Assembly: GCA_029852735.1 (NCBI GenBank) | Contig: CM056809.1 | Location: 37,280,444-37,344,443 of the forward strand | Direction: 5' to 3' | From: Persea americana | Lineage: Eukaryota > Streptophyta > Magnoliopsida > Laurales > Lauraceae | DNA: 64,000 nt | In this document: positions 23,457 through 35,495 of the stretch, piece after piece | Numbering within the stretch: the stretch's first letter is position 1 | Layout: each line of letters opens with the position of its first letter | The notes under the pieces: generated by a model | Database searches by the model: none | The model's input: only the letters and a program-made list of their open reading frames with translations | What the model was told of the DNA's origin: nothing | Made by a program: the position numbers and the translations under genes

Positions 23457-23468
23457 TGGTATCAGAGC
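23457..23468 (+). other. Primer binding site (initiator Met tRNA)
   Basis: TGGTATCAGAGC, three bases after the LTR end (spacer GAC). It is the exact plant initiator-Met PBS used by chromoviruses and copia elements. Confidence 0.95.
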
Positions 23469-23611
23469 TAGACGTGTTTTAGACCATTAAAAGAAACTAG
23501 AAATCCTAAGGACGTGGCGAGGATTTGTTAGACTTCCGTTAGTTAGACTCGTGTGAGCAATGTGTGACCCTTATTTGATTTTTATGTGCTAACAATCTGT
23601 TTTGTAGTGAT

Positions 23612-24950
23612 ATGTCACATCGTAAAAGACCTGTACTCGACAACCCCACAGTAAGCAATAGTGCACATAAAGGACCGCTAGAGAACGGTACCCCAGATCC
23701 AAACATGCAGAATCAGTTTCAGCAAATGATGCAAGCCATGCTAGACCAGTAGCGTTAGGCTAATGAGAACTAAGCCAGATTGTAAGAGCAAATGGCTATG
23801 GCTAGAAAGGATGAAGAGCATGCTAGAGAGATGGCCCAGATGCAAAGGCAGCTGTTAGAGGTGTTAGAAAGGAGGCCTGAATCGGCACCAGCTCAACCTC
23901 TAGGCCTTTAAATAGTCATTAACAATAGGGAGCATGACCCCAATGCGTTGTTTAAACGGTTTAGAAAGAGGGGTCCTAAGGAGTTCACTGGGCATGAGGA
24001 CCCATTAGCTGCAGATGATTGATTAGAGCATATGGAGAACATCTTTGAGGTATTCAGATGTACGGGGTAGGCAGCAAGTGCAACTCACCGCTTCCATGTT
24101 CACCGGGTTAGCGGATATATGGTGGAAAACAGTCAAGGCTGAATATAGAACTATAGCTGATGCAGAGGCTTAGACAAGTTTCAATAGGCAATTCAATGAT
24201 AAGTATGTACCGACGCATGTGAAGAGGCAAAAGGCCATTGAATTTCAGCAGCTTGTGTAAGGTAGCATGACCGTCCAAGAGTACCTCACGAAGTTTGAAA
24301 GGTTGTCTCGATATGCCCCCGAATTGATTGACACCGTGGAGAAGAAGATAGCGAAGTTCCTTGAAGGACTTAACCCGATCATTAAAAGGGATGCCACGGG
24401 TGTTGTGCCACTTGCCACTTTTGAAGAGGCTGTTGGAAGGGCATACAAACTCGAGAATTTGAACAACAAGATCCTCAAGATTCAAGGAAGGACTCAGACT
24501 CACCAACACAACAACCAACAGAGGAACCATCAGAACAAGAGGCAGAGGCAAGACCAACAAGCTCAGAGGCAAGATCAGAATGCCCAAGGACAAGCGGTTT
24601 GTACGCATTGTGGCAAGAACCATGATGTTTCTCAATGTCAGGCAGTGACAGGAGCATGCTTCAGATGTGGCTCCATGAACCACCAGCTCAAGGATTGCCC
24701 AAGGCTCGTTGGACAAGGCAACAGACAGAATCAGTAACAACAAGGAGCACAGCATCAAGCACCACCCCAGAACGCACTGGTTGTTCAAAACCAGCTAAGG
24801 CCACTCTAATAACAGGCTCCTCAGCAGCAGTATAAACCTCCACAGCAGCAGCAAGCCCGTCAGCAAGGGCAAAACCGTCCTCAACAGAATAGGAATGCAC
24901 AGCAAGGAAGGCAGCAGGAAGCTCCTAATAGGCCACAATAGCGAGGGCAA
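23612..24950 (+). pseudogene. Tekay-like gag, broken by stop codons
   Basis: From ATG 23612 the product has a retrotransposon gag domain: GPKEFTGHEDPLAADD, then TVQEYLTKFERLSRYAPELI and EKKIAKFLEGL. Two zinc knuckles follow, CTHCGKNHDVSQC and CFRCGSMNHQLKDC (about 24600-24705), then a Gln-rich linker. Many TAG/TAA stops interrupt it, several where Gln codons would be expected (23752, 23758 and the Gln-rich linker). This fits C-to-T decay at methylated CAG. The 156-residue open piece 24267-24737 is the best preserved. Gag forms the virus-like particle. Confidence 0.88.
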
Positions 24951-26870
24951 GTGTATGCTATCAACCAAGCGGATGCAGAGGCTGCAGATAACGTGGTGGA
25001 AGGTACACTCCTAGATTGTGGATTTGAAGCTAAGATATTGTTTGACCCTGGCTCTACGCACTCTTTCATGTCTCCAAAATTTTCTAAGTTGATTGATAGG
25101 CCTGCTAGTGAACTTGAGTTTATATTGACGGTGTCCAACCCAGTAGGCAAACAAGTTGTGTGTAGGAAATATTATCCTAGATGTGCTATTAAGATAGGAG
25201 ATGTGGTGTTACCAGCGAATCTTATTTTGTTGGAGATATATGATTTTGACGTCATCCTAGGGATGGATTGGTTAGCAGGATACCATGCTACGATGGACTG
25301 TTTTCATAAGACCCTCACTTTTAAGTTAGAGGAGACACCAACAGGAGTGCTATTTCAAGGAGAGAGGAGGAATTCTTATCCAAGGTTTATCTCAGCGTTG
25401 AAGGCTGACAGACTGGTGAGAAGTGGATGTAAAGGTTATTTGGCATTTATCACAGAGGATAAACGGTCCCAAGGGGTGGAGGAGATCCCAATTGTTTGCG
25501 AATTTTCAGACATTTTTCCGGAAGAAATCCCAGGTTTACCACATGTTAGGGAGATTGACTTCACCATTGAGTTGTTACCGGGGACCGCTCCGATATCTAT
25601 TGCACCATACCGAATGGCTCTGGCTGAATTAGGAGAATTGAAGATTCAATTGCAAGAATTGTTGGACAGAGGTTTCGTTAGACCGAGCGTCTCACCGTGG
25701 GGAGCTCTAGTTTTATTCATCCAGAAGAAAGATGGTTCTATGAGAATGTGTATTGATTACTGGAAATTGAACCAAGCTACCATCAAGAACAAGTATCCGT
25801 TGCCAAGGATAGATGAATTGTTTGATCAATTGCGAGGTGCTGCCTATTTTTCGAAGATTGATCTAAGATCCGGTTACCATCAACTGAGAGTTAGAGATTC
25901 AGATGTATCGAAGACAGCTTTCCGGATAAGATATGGACACTATGAGTTCCTAGTGATGCCATTTGGACTGACGAATGCACTGGCAGTATTCATGGCCTTA
26001 ATGAACAAAATATTTGCAGAGTACTTAGACCAATTTACAGTGGTGTTCATTGATGACATTTTGGTGTACTCTAAGTCTAGAGAAGAGCATGAAGAGCATT
26101 TGATGATAGCATTGCAACTTCTAAGAGATAATCAATTGTATGCGAAGCTCAGCAAGTGCGAATTTTGGCTTAAAGAAGTCACATTTTTGGGACACATTAT
26201 CTCCAAAGAAGGATTATCAGTGGATCCAACTAAGATAGAAGCAGTTGTGAAGTGGGAAAGACTGAAGAACGCGTCAGAAATTAGGAGCTTTCTAAGATTG
26301 GCGGGTTACTACCGAAGATTTGTGTAAGGACTTTCGTTGATTACAGCGTCTTTAACGAAGTTGACCAAGAAGAATGCACCATATGTGTGGACAGATCAGT
26401 GTGAGGCCAGCTTCCAAGAGTTGAAAAAGAGATTAACTTCAGTACCAGTCCTCACTTTACCATCTGGGAGCGGCGGTTACACCATTTTTACCGATGCTTC
26501 GAATATAGGACTTGGTTGTGTGTTGATGCAAGATGGAAAAGTCATTGCTTATGGATCCCGGCAGTTGAAGGACCATGAGAAGAACTATGCAACGCATGAT
26601 CTCGAGTTAGCAGCGATCGTTTTTGCTCTAAAGATGTGGAGACATTATCTCTACGGAGAGAAGTTCGAAGTCCACTCCGACCACCGTAGCTTACAATACT
26701 TGTTTTCTCAGAAGGAGTTGAATACGAGGCAAAGAAGATGGATGGAATATATCAAAGACTACGATTTTCCGATCAAGTATCACCCGGGGAAGGCAAACGC
26801 AGTAGCTGATGCCTTGAGTAGGAAGTCTGCAAGTGTGGCAAGCCTTAGAGTTACTTGCTTCTTTCAGTAG
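24951..26870 (+). pseudogene. Tekay-like pol: protease, reverse transcriptase, RNase H
   Basis: Protease: LLDCGFEAKILFDPGSTHSF, with the DPGST active-site form seen in this lineage. RT: CIDYWKLN, YPLPRIDELFDQL, KIDLRSGYHQLRV and FIDDILVYS; TNALAVF and CIDYW differ from the usual TNAPA-F and CIDYR. A TAA at 26325-26327 cuts the frame in the YYRRFV-G motif. RNase H (26337-26870) has FTDASNIGLGCVLMQ, THDLELAAIVFALK and PGKANAVADALSRK. The frame matches before and after the stop, so this is a single damaged polyprotein. Confidence 0.93.
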
Positions 26871-27991
26871 TTTGAAGAGTTGGGTGTAGATTTTTAGCCC
26901 CTAAGCGAGGGAGTGATGTTAGCCAACATGTCAGTATCTGAGCCCGCATTCATTCGGAAGATCAAGGATGACCAATTGCAAGATCCGGAGTTGCCAAGAT
27001 TTCAGAGCATATAGCAGAACGTCCTAATTTTCTTATTGTGGATGGAGTCTTGTACTATCGTGATCGTCTATGCGTGCCAAACATTGAAGACTTGAAGAAT
27101 GACATCATAACAGAGGTGCACAGTACGAAGTATTCCATGCATCCGGGTAGCACGAAAATGTACCAGAACTTGAAGGGCAGATTTTGGTGGAACAACATGA
27201 AGAGAGAAATTGCAGCATTCGTTTCTCGTTGTATGACTTGTCAGTTGGTGAAGGCAGAGCATCAAAGACCTCCATGGTTGTTGCAACCATTAGAGATCCC
27301 GAAATGGAAGTGGGAACATATCACCATGGATTTTATCTCGGGATTACCAAGAACCAGAAAAGGGAATAATGCCATATGGGTCATTGTGGACCGCCTTACC
27401 AAATCAGCTCATTTTATTCCTATGAAGACCAGAGAGAAAATGCACATGTTACCTTTCGCGGAGTTATTTGTCAATGAGATCGTCAGCCGTCATGGACAAC
27501 CAGTGTCCATTACTTCGGATAGAGATAGCAGATTCGTCTCAAGATTTTGGAAGACACTTCATGAGTCTATGGGTACGAAGCTTCAGTTCAGCACAGCCTA
27601 TCACCCACAAACAGATGGTCAGTCAGAAAGGACAATTCAGACCCTTGAGGATATGCTTCGAGCTTGTGTGTTAGATTTCAAGACTCAATGGGATGAGACC
27701 CTACCGCTTTGCGAGTTCGCCTACAACAACAGTTATCATTCGAGCATTGGAATGGCGCCTTTTGAGGCATTGTATGGTAGGGGGTGCAGAACTCCAGTCT
27801 GTTGGGAAGAGGTAGGTGTTCGCAGTTTTCATGGACCAACTATAGTGAGTGAGACTAGTGACCAAGTCATGTTGATCCAAGAACGTCTGAAGGTAGCCCG
27901 GAGTAGACAGAAGAGTTATGCAGACTCTCACCGAAGGGACTTGCATTTTAAGGAAGGAAATAAGGTATTCCTGAAGGCATCATGTTTATAA
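26871..27991 (+). pseudogene. Tekay-like integrase, truncated and fused to LTR
   Basis: The H2C2 zinc-finger region (HPGSTKMYQNLKGRFWWNNM, CMTCQLVKAEHQ) is followed by the integrase core: WKWEHITMDFISGLP (first D), VSITSDRDSRFVSRFW (second D) and YHPQTDGQSERTIQTLEDML (E). The protein stops at about 27978, within GNKVFLKA, by running into LTR sequence (CL-stop). The chromodomain expected at the C-terminus of this lineage is absent. The segment 26871-27037 has stops. Confidence 0.93.
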
Positions 27992-28604
27992 CAATCATTG
28001 TTTCATTATGTTAAAGTTATGTTTGTTTTCTTAAACTGTATTATCTATTCACCCACCTGCCGGACCGTCGTGTCTGACCCATTTTTGTAGTACTCAAGTC
28101 CCGTCCTCGTTATTGCCTTTGAGGAGGAGCATGAGGAGGCGGTCGGTGAACCGCAGCGCTTAGTTGAATGGCAAGCTGACAATGTCATGTAGACATTGGT
28201 TTGAGCTACGAGTTGCGCAACATTTTGGGGGAATTTATAGAATGTTTTGATTTATACTTTTGGGTTGTACTGGCCTTTGTTGGCCATTATTTTTGGGGAT
28301 TGTTAACTTAAATGATCTTTTGTTTAAACTTTAAATGTTATATTTTGGGAATGCCAATGATATCATTGCTCACTTTGACGTCATGTCGGTTACATGTGTT
28401 TATCAGTCTTATATTATGGAATGGATTATGAAATTGATTTGCTATACGCTTCCGCACCAATGTAAATGTTTTGTGAGTGTGTGTGAGATCCTCACCGTGG
28501 AAACCTGTGGGAAATTAAGTGAATGTATGATCTTTGTTAATCCATGTTCACACAACATTATCCCCAATGCGCGCGGGCCCGGATCTCGGTCCGGGGTCGC
28601 GACA
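27974..28604 (+). repeat. 3' LTR tail of Tekay-like element
   Basis: Matches 22821-23453 over its whole length with scattered substitutions, ending GGTCCGGGGTCGCGACA. The word array and TATA region of the 5' LTR are not present here. Confidence 0.95.
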
Positions 28605-29754
28605 ATTATTCCTTTCACTTCATTAATTCGATTCATTATGCATTTCAGCTCAAAACAACAAGGAGCGTACAATTGCAATACAATGCTAATAAGAAATCCA
28701 AATAAATTTTTGCTAAACCAAACATTCGGGTGAAATGCTCGTTATGTATGTGTTGTTCTAGATGACATCACTTTTAGTGTAATTTACACGAATATAACCT
28801 TAGCAAACACCCATGAAGGTTTAGGAAAATACTATTAACACTAGCCTTAGCCAATAGGCTTTTACTTCAAGAAATCAAAAATCAATTCTGAACTCTCCCC
28901 AAGTTCGGTCGCCTTGTCGGTCACCTGTCGGCTGACCGAACTCTAGATTTCGGCTAACCGACCTTTGTCGGTCAGCCTTCCAGAAGCTCAGTTCCCTGAT
29001 ACCAATTCCAACACTCTTTCTAAGGAACTTCGGTTACCTTGTCGGTCGACCGAAGTTACAATGTTGGCTAACTGAACTTGGTTCGGTTACCCCTCGGTTC
29101 CAATTCCAGAGAGCTTGGATGAGATCTCAGACCACTCGATTAGGTAGTTTGGTCGACTGTCGGTCAACTAAGCTGCCATTTCGGGTGACCGAACTTAGTT
29201 CGGTCAGCTTCTCAGAAGCTGTAATCTCCTGCGAAATTCAAACTAGAAAGCGTCAGTCAGGTGTCGGTCAGCCGACACTGCTCTAGAAGTTCAGAAAAAT
29301 TTATGAACTAAATTCTCTAGATTTGAACTCTTTGAGTTCAAACAAATCCATTAGCATATGAAATCACTAGGATTGAGTATACTTGCCTTGTTTGGAGACT
29401 AATTAGCAACACTCTCCTTTGCTAGCTTGAATTTAGATGAAAACCCCAATTGAAACCCTCTTTTGAACCTAAAATCACATCAACCCACAAATGGAACTCC
29501 AATGAGTTCTTTGTGCTAGAAATCATTCTAAATCACCAAGGAGAATTGAGAAATTCTATAAGCAACCTAGTTCACTTACTTGTAGTCTCTTGAAGGAATT
29601 TCTTGAGGTCTTCTCAAGCTTTAAACTTCAATAAAGCCAAAGAAGAAGATGGAGAAGAAGAAGAAGATGAACTTCCCTCTAAATCACCCACAAAGCTTTA
29701 ATCTTTGATTGAGAATAGAAGGAAGAAAGGAGAAGAAAAAGAGAGAGAAATGGC
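28605..29754 (-). repeat. Second solo LTR, piece 2
   Basis: Middle of the LTR whose ends are at 19327 and 61388. It contains a palindromic-word array (28905-29285) and AT-rich sequence with purine-rich tracts (29640-29750). No gene. Confidence 0.85.
28905..29285. repeat. Array of TTCGGTCGACCGAA-type palindromic words
   Basis: Repeated words GTTCGGTCGCC, GTCGGCTGACCGAAC, TTCGGCTAACCGACC, GTCGGTCGACCGAAG, TCGGTCAGC and GTCGGTCAGCCGACAC. They are variants of the palindrome TTCGGTCGACCGAA. Spacers contain unrelated T/A-rich sequence. Confidence 0.9.
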
Positions 29755-32700
29755 TGTCGGATGTGAATTTTGACCCCTCTTCCTCTCTAAGAGAGGCATG
29801 GTTTGGAGAAATCTCCATTCATCTATATATGCTATTTAAATTTTACATCGAAAATGAGGACTCCGACTACCCTAAAAAACGACGGATCACGATCACCAGC
29901 TACGGTAACGGCCGTAACACCGTTCTTCAACGAAAGTCGAAGAAATATGGGGAGAAAAATAATAAGGTGGGTTCTTCCTCTCGTCTAATGTGCTGCTGGC
30001 AACACACGACGGTTGTCCTGTCACATTAATTTGGGTCTCTTTGCATCTCTTTGATTTTGGGTCAATTCAGGGTCATGAGTTAAAGTCCGAATAAAGGTTA
30101 ATCCTCACATAACATAATCATAATATATCCAAGTAAAATAAAATAACTAAAATAAAGAAAATAAAATAAAAGAGGGGGAGGTGCCAAATATTCAAGAAGA
30201 GGATCGGCCCCGTTCCCGGGTACCCCCTTCTAATCCCTTGGAAAAATAGGGTTTAAAGGCTGATTTTTCAAACCAAAATGATGATGCAAATGAGACTTTG
30301 ACTTGTGATTTCTGTGTTTTTTCGTGTACGATACACGAATGATAAAAGTAAAAGGCCGATGGGCCATAATTGATTGGAAGTGGCCGATGGACCAAAATTG
30401 ATTGGAGAGGGCCGATGGGCCAGTGTTTGTTTTAGGGTGGCCAATGGGCCGTGATTGATTAAAAGTATGTGCAAAACCACTCTTCTCATCTCGTTATTCT
30501 CATTTATTCAATTTTAGAAAGCAGTTCTTTATTCCCTTTATCATTAAATTCGATTAAATATCTGGCACCTGAGGTGGAGGAAGAAATAAAAGGAAAATCT
30601 TTTTGGGTTTATTTTGTTGGTTTTATAGTTTTTATGGATTTTCAATATGGGGCTAGAAGGGCCTAACTAGGGGATTTGTACTTGGATTTACGTGATTAGT
30701 GCTTTACTACTGATCATCGGATTAACCCTACCCTAAGGTCCTAGACCGCCCACGTCAGCTCTCCCAGTCCCCTAACGGAATAAGAAAAGTGACGGGACGA
30801 AGCCTAACGCTTTAATCTATCTAATGGGGAAATTCCGATCTAATCCTAGGGTATGAATAGGCTGAGTTTGATGGTTCAACACCTAAGCAGCTTATTAATT
30901 GTGATTTTTAATTGGCTCGGTTTGTTTTGAGTTGAAGATTGATTAAGAAGTGGATTAAATGTATTTGAGAGTTCTGTTTAAGTGGTTTAAGATTCTGGAA
31001 TTTAAGGTTTAATTTAAAGGGTGAAATCATGTTGAAATCGGCGAAACAGGGGTTTGCGGGGGTTTTGGGCATCCAGGGGGTGGCGCCTAGGTCACTCTGG
31101 TGACTTGGGCGCCCAAGTGGCTGTTTCTGGGTGATTTGGCTAGTGACGATGGTATCGATACAATTTTCGGAATCCAAGGGGTTCTTATTTGGTGAGTTTT
31201 AATGTCTCAAATTATTTTACTTCTCTGATGTTCAAATGTCAAAGGGATTTTGATCCAGATTTTGAGACAAAATCTAGAATTCGTGTTTTAGTGCAAATGA
31301 GAGGATAGGCGCCAAGGGAGTGGCGCCCAGGTGGATGGCTTGTGATTTTCAAGTATTCCGGTTGGGACTTAGTTATTGGTTTTCGGATCTAGAGACTATT
31401 TTAGGTTCTGATCTTAATTAATTGAACTGGTAAGGTGTTTAGTTATTCGTTTTAAATTGAAGTTGTGAACCAAGGTTAGAGTGTAGGATAGGCGCCACAG
31501 AGGTGGTGCCTAGGTGGTTGTTTGTTGGTTCGTAAAGGCTTTGGGTGCTAAGTCCGAATTGATTAAAGTTTCAAGTGTTTTAAGTTAAAAAAGTGTTTTA
31601 ATATGTTAATTGGGATTGGTTTGAATGTTAATTAATTGTATTAAGTTGTTCTTTAGGGTTCTTATGAAAACAGGTAGGCTAGGCGCCCAGGGTGTGGTGC
31701 CCAGGTGGATTTGGAAGATGGGCGCCCAAATGGTGGCGCCCAGGTGTCTGTTTTGTGGTTCGGTCAGTTTGGTGTCTTTTTAAGTTGATTTACGGTTGTG
31801 CGTTTAGGGTTTGATGTATTTTAAATTAAAAGTATTCTATTGCGATGATTGAGATTAAATTTCGTTTCAATTAATTAGGCTTTAGTGACTGGAGAGGCTG
31901 GGTGCCCAGAGGGTGGTGCCCAGGTGGATGTGACAGGATGGGTACCCAGAGGGTGGCGCCCAAGTGTCTGTGACAGGATGGGCGCCCAGAGGGTGGCGCC
32001 CAAGTGTCTGTCTTGTGTGTCCAAGTTGGTTTGATGTCTTAAGTTAATTCGGGCTCGTGGTTTCAATTGTTTTAAACTTCAAGGGTGTTAGTGTGTGTTG
32101 ATTATGATTGAATTCGGGTTTAATTTCAGGTGAGGTTTCCTTGTTATTGGGTAGGATAAGCGCCAAGAGGGAGGTGCCCAAGTGGATCCGTCAGGATAGG
32201 CACCCATGGGGTGGCGCCCAGGTGGATGTTTTGTGGTTTATTCGTTTTGTATTTTTTTAAGTTGGGTTGAGTCCAAATTGATTAAGGTTTTAGGTCTTTT
32301 AGGTTGACAGTGTTTTAATGTGTTAATTCGGACTTAATCGATTAAGTTTAATCAAGTGATGGTTTCCAAGGGAATGGGATAGGATAGGCACCTAGGTGGT
32401 GGGGCCTAAGTGGATAGACAGGCTGGGCGCTGAGGGAGTGGTGCCCAGGTGTCTGTTTTGTGGTTTCGTGTTGCTTTTGCGTTCTTAGGCCGGTTTAAGT
32501 CTAAATTGATTGAAGTTTCAGGTTTCTTAAATTTAAAAGTGTTTTGTTATGTTAATTTGGAGTAAATTTGGGTTGTGATTAATTAGAAGTTTTAACTAGG
32601 GGTTCTTTAGAGATGGGATAGGATGGGCACCAAGAGGGTGGTGCAAAGGTGGCAGTGCAGGCTGGCACCCCGGGGTGGCGCCCAGGTGGACTGTTTTGGA

Positions 32701-33758
32701 GTTTTGTTGGTTTTGAGTTTTTGAGTTAATTCGAGGTTATGTTAATTAAGGTTTACTTGTTCTAGGTTTAAAATGTTTTACTATGTTGATTCGGATTAGT
32801 TTAAGGTCTTAACTAATTAATTTAAGCTTTAACCGGGGTGTCTTAGGGAATGAATAGGCTGGGCGCCCAGGGGGTGGCGCCCAGGTGGCTGTGGAAGGAT
32901 GGGCGCCTAGGGGGTGACGCCTAGGTGGCTGTCTTTTAGGGTTTTAAGTTTTTGTGTTTTTAAAGTTCTTAATTATTTCTAAATCCGAATTAATTAGGGT
33001 CTTAAGGTTTTAGGGCTCTTAATGATTTGGTGTTTCTTAAGTTAGCTAATTATGATGTTTTAATTAATCTTTTGATTTATCCTACTTAGGCGCTAGGTTC
33101 AATAATCTAGACTATCTAATTATTCTTTTTGGGTTTTCTGGATATCTTTTAATTTGTTTTTAGTTTCCCTCTAATTTATTAGAGAGTAAGGAAAGAGAAG
33201 AAGGGATTTTATGTTTTATGATTTTTTTGGGATTTTCTATGGTTGTGTGATTTAGATGATATGATGTGAAGTATGACAAAAATGGTAATTCAAAGTTCAG
33301 AACATGTCAAGCAAAAACAAACAAACATATCATTATCATGCAATTTCTAAATGAACTAAATGCGGAGGATTGGAAGTTGTGCACAAAAGTGGAGGAATCC
33401 ACTTGGGCATCACACCTGTGGTGCCTACCCTGTTCAGTCAGAGTTTTCAATGGAACACAACGAATGCACAGGAATCTTAGTGTTCTCAACACAACTTGCG
33501 ATATTCAGCGACTTATGCGAATGTTTTAATTCAAACTACTAATGATGCAACTAACGAACCTACGAGCAAACAATGTAACGGGCGGAGATCTAGAACTTGG
33601 ACCCTGTCGCAGAAGGATAGGTGCACAGGGGGTGGCGCCCAGGTGGTTCCGGAGAGGGCAGGCGCCTAGTGGGTGGCGCCCAGGTGGTTCTGGAGAGGGT
33701 AGGCACCCAGTGGGTGGCGCCCAACCTTTCTGCCAGAGGCTATTCGCAATCTCTTCGA

Positions 33759-33783
33759 TGCAAATGATGATGATGATGATGAT
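33759..33783. repeat. (GAT)n microsatellite in Tat LTR
   Basis: Six to seven GAT units, also present at the same place in the right LTR (about 59087-59110). Confidence 0.9.
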
Positions 33784-34053
33784 GCTAATGCGAGATTTGA
33801 CCTAGCTGTGCAATTAGAACTACGAAATCAAAGCAAATCTACTATATTTATATGAACCTAAGCATGTTACTAATATGATAATGCATTAATACCATTTTTA
33901 TCTCAAGTTAATGTAGATCTATGATGCTCAAATGGCCCTAAGCATGTTTCTAAGCATGAATGGTAATGGAGTGTAGTAAAAGAAGGGAGATCTAGGAATA
34001 CCGGTATGATGAAATGTTTCTCAAGTTCCTAGATTGAAGCTTTCGCAAAGACC

Positions 34054-34216
34054 CATGGCTCCAGTTGAAGATATGGAAGTCTCCTCCTCTCTTTCTCCTT
34101 CTTCTTCTCTAGATCTGAAGTTCTTCTCTAATGGTGGCTACCTTTCTTCTTCTTTTTCTATTCTCTCCTTTTTGTCTCTTTTCTTAGGGTTTTTGGGTAG
34201 CCTTCTCTGTAAATGA
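34054..34216 (+). other. Conserved short open frame in the LTR, antisense to the element
   Basis: ATG at 34054 opens MAPVEDMEVSSSLSPSSSLD and ends in a hydrophobic run (LSFLSLFLGFLGSLLCK) at TGA/TAA near 34216. The same frame is intact in the other LTR (about 59380-59542) with only a few changes. It overlaps the antisense of the LTR's TATA region. It may be chance, or the start of a captured gene carried in the LTR. No family recognised. Confidence 0.3.
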
Positions 34217-34225
34217 AGTTAAGAG

Positions 34226-34238
34226 GGATTATATAGGT
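34226..34238 (-). promoter_or_regulatory. TATA-like site of Tat LTR
   Basis: The minus strand reads CCTATATAATCCC, present in both LTRs. It is the clearest TATA-like motif in the LTR and sits 1.2 kb from the LTR start. Assigned by motif only. Confidence 0.4.
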
Positions 34239-35479
34239 TTGGGACGAGTTTAGAAGGGCTAGAGCTTCATTATTTCGTGCTTTTAGAAGGTCTCACGCAT
34301 CCTTAGGCGGCTTAAGCTATTTTAGAGTGAATTAGGGTTTGAGGGAGGATGGGCGCCCATGGGGTGGCGCCCACATGGTGTGCGCAGTTTGGGCGCCCAC
34401 AGGGTGGTGCCCAGGTGGTCCTGGAGAGTGGGCGCCCACAGGGTGGTGCCCAGATGATTTGTGTTTCGCTTTTTGGACTTTGGTCCCATTTGTAGTCGGG
34501 ATTGAATGGCTAGCTCTTCAGCTAGGGGACCTACACTATCATTAATAGGCTGGGCGCCACATGGGTGGTGCCTAGGTGGTTCGGTGCGTCTTCGGTGCTA
34601 GGTCCCTATGTATGAGTGGTTCTGGCCTAATCCCAAGCCAAACAACTAAATTTGGAGGTGGGCGCCCACCATGGGGTGCCTAGGTGATTCTGGACAGTGT
34701 GGGTGCCACAGGATTGGTGCCTATGTGGAACTCAGTAGGGTAGGTGCCACATGGGTGGTGCCTAGGTGGAGTCGATTCATTTTCGGAGTTCGGTCCCTAC
34801 ATTGAGCGGTCCCGGGCTACTTTTAGGCCAACTAGTGGAATTTGGAGGTTGGGCGCCCACCATGGGGTGCCTAGGTGGCCTTGGGCTGTGTGGGCGCCCA
34901 CCATGGGGTGCCTAGAAGGTTTTCTATTGGGTGGGCGCCACATGGGTGGTGCCTAGATGGAGTTTCGTCATTTTTTCTAAAGCAAACTTCGAGGACTCAT
35001 AACTTTTGACACGTTTATCGGATTTGGACGTTCTATATATTGTCGAAAAGCTCTTGAAGTGAGGAATCCAATGGTTCAAATGTCCTGATGATTAGGGGTC
35101 AAGAAAAGTGAGGGATATCTGGATCAATGGATTCGGTTTCCTAACTTAGGCTGATCGAGTGACATTTGGCGAACTAAGCATAGTCTTTGGACGGATCGAC
35201 TTAAGCATGTCTTACGTGGTCCTGAAAAGGTATAATTGGTGTCACGGTTCATTAGTTGTGTAAGTGGTGGGTTGGGCTCGAGATCTCGATGCGACTTGGC
35301 TTTTCTCTCACGAATTTCTAGAAATTGTCGAACTAAGTCTAAAATTATCAACAAGCATCTTCATCATCATTAATTAATCTGAATTATGCCATTAATCATT
35401 TAATTGTGGGTGAAATGGGGGCACCGCTATATATGACAGGTGTTTAAGGCTATCATAGGGGCCAAATGAGGTGTCTACA

Positions 35480-35495
35480 ATATGCCCCCTCTTTG
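35480..35495 (-). other. Tat polypurine tract
   Basis: The minus strand reads AAAGAGGGGGCATAT directly before the TGTAGACACC start of the 3' LTR. Confidence 0.85.

Larger units (their letters stand above)
20202..28604 (+). mobile_element. Tekay/Del-like Ty3/gypsy chromovirus, 3' end deleted
   Basis: ATTAT duplications (20197-20201 and 28605-28609) bracket an element with a full 5' LTR (20202-23453), an initiator-Met PBS, gag, protease, RT, RNase H and integrase. Its 3' LTR is only a 631 bp tail (27974-28604). The integrase C-terminus, any chromodomain, the polypurine tract and about 2.6 kb of 3' LTR are missing. The join is at shared AAGGC. Many in-frame stops show it is inactive. Confidence 0.95.
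31060..34975. repeat. GGCGCC palindromic-word array, left LTR (~30 units)
   Basis: Units of about 28 bases have two GGCGCC-like palindromes: a first word TGGGCGCCCA, a short spacer, and a second word GGTGGCGCCCAGGTGG. Variants are GGCACC, GGTGCC and CGCCT. I count about 30 units. From 31300 to 32930 they sit in an eight-fold larger tandem repeat of roughly 190-250 bp. Its AT-rich part repeats phrases such as AATTGATTAAAGTTTCA and TTTTAATATGTTAATT. A second cluster of ten units (34350-34965) lies in U3. Confidence 0.92.
29755..35479 (-). repeat. Tat-like 3' LTR (5725 bp)
   Basis: TGTCGGATGTGAATTTTGACC to AATGAGGTGTCTACA on the plus strand. It matches 55180-60925 nearly throughout. A minus-strand TATA-like site (CCTATATAATCCC) is at about 34226-34238. 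This gives a U3 of about 1.2 kb and an exceptionally long R/U5 of about 4.4 kb. Palindromic units occur on both sides of it. Confidence 0.95.

Noticed and set aside
24108..24788. 226-residue minus-strand open frame
   Set aside because: It is the reverse of the gag coding region, where Gln/Asn codons read as Leu/Val-rich frames on the other strand. It has no known motif.
31060..34975. Satellite DNA array independent of the retrotransposon
   Set aside because: The same array is present at the same place in both LTRs and is bounded by LTR ends and TSD, so it is part of the element.
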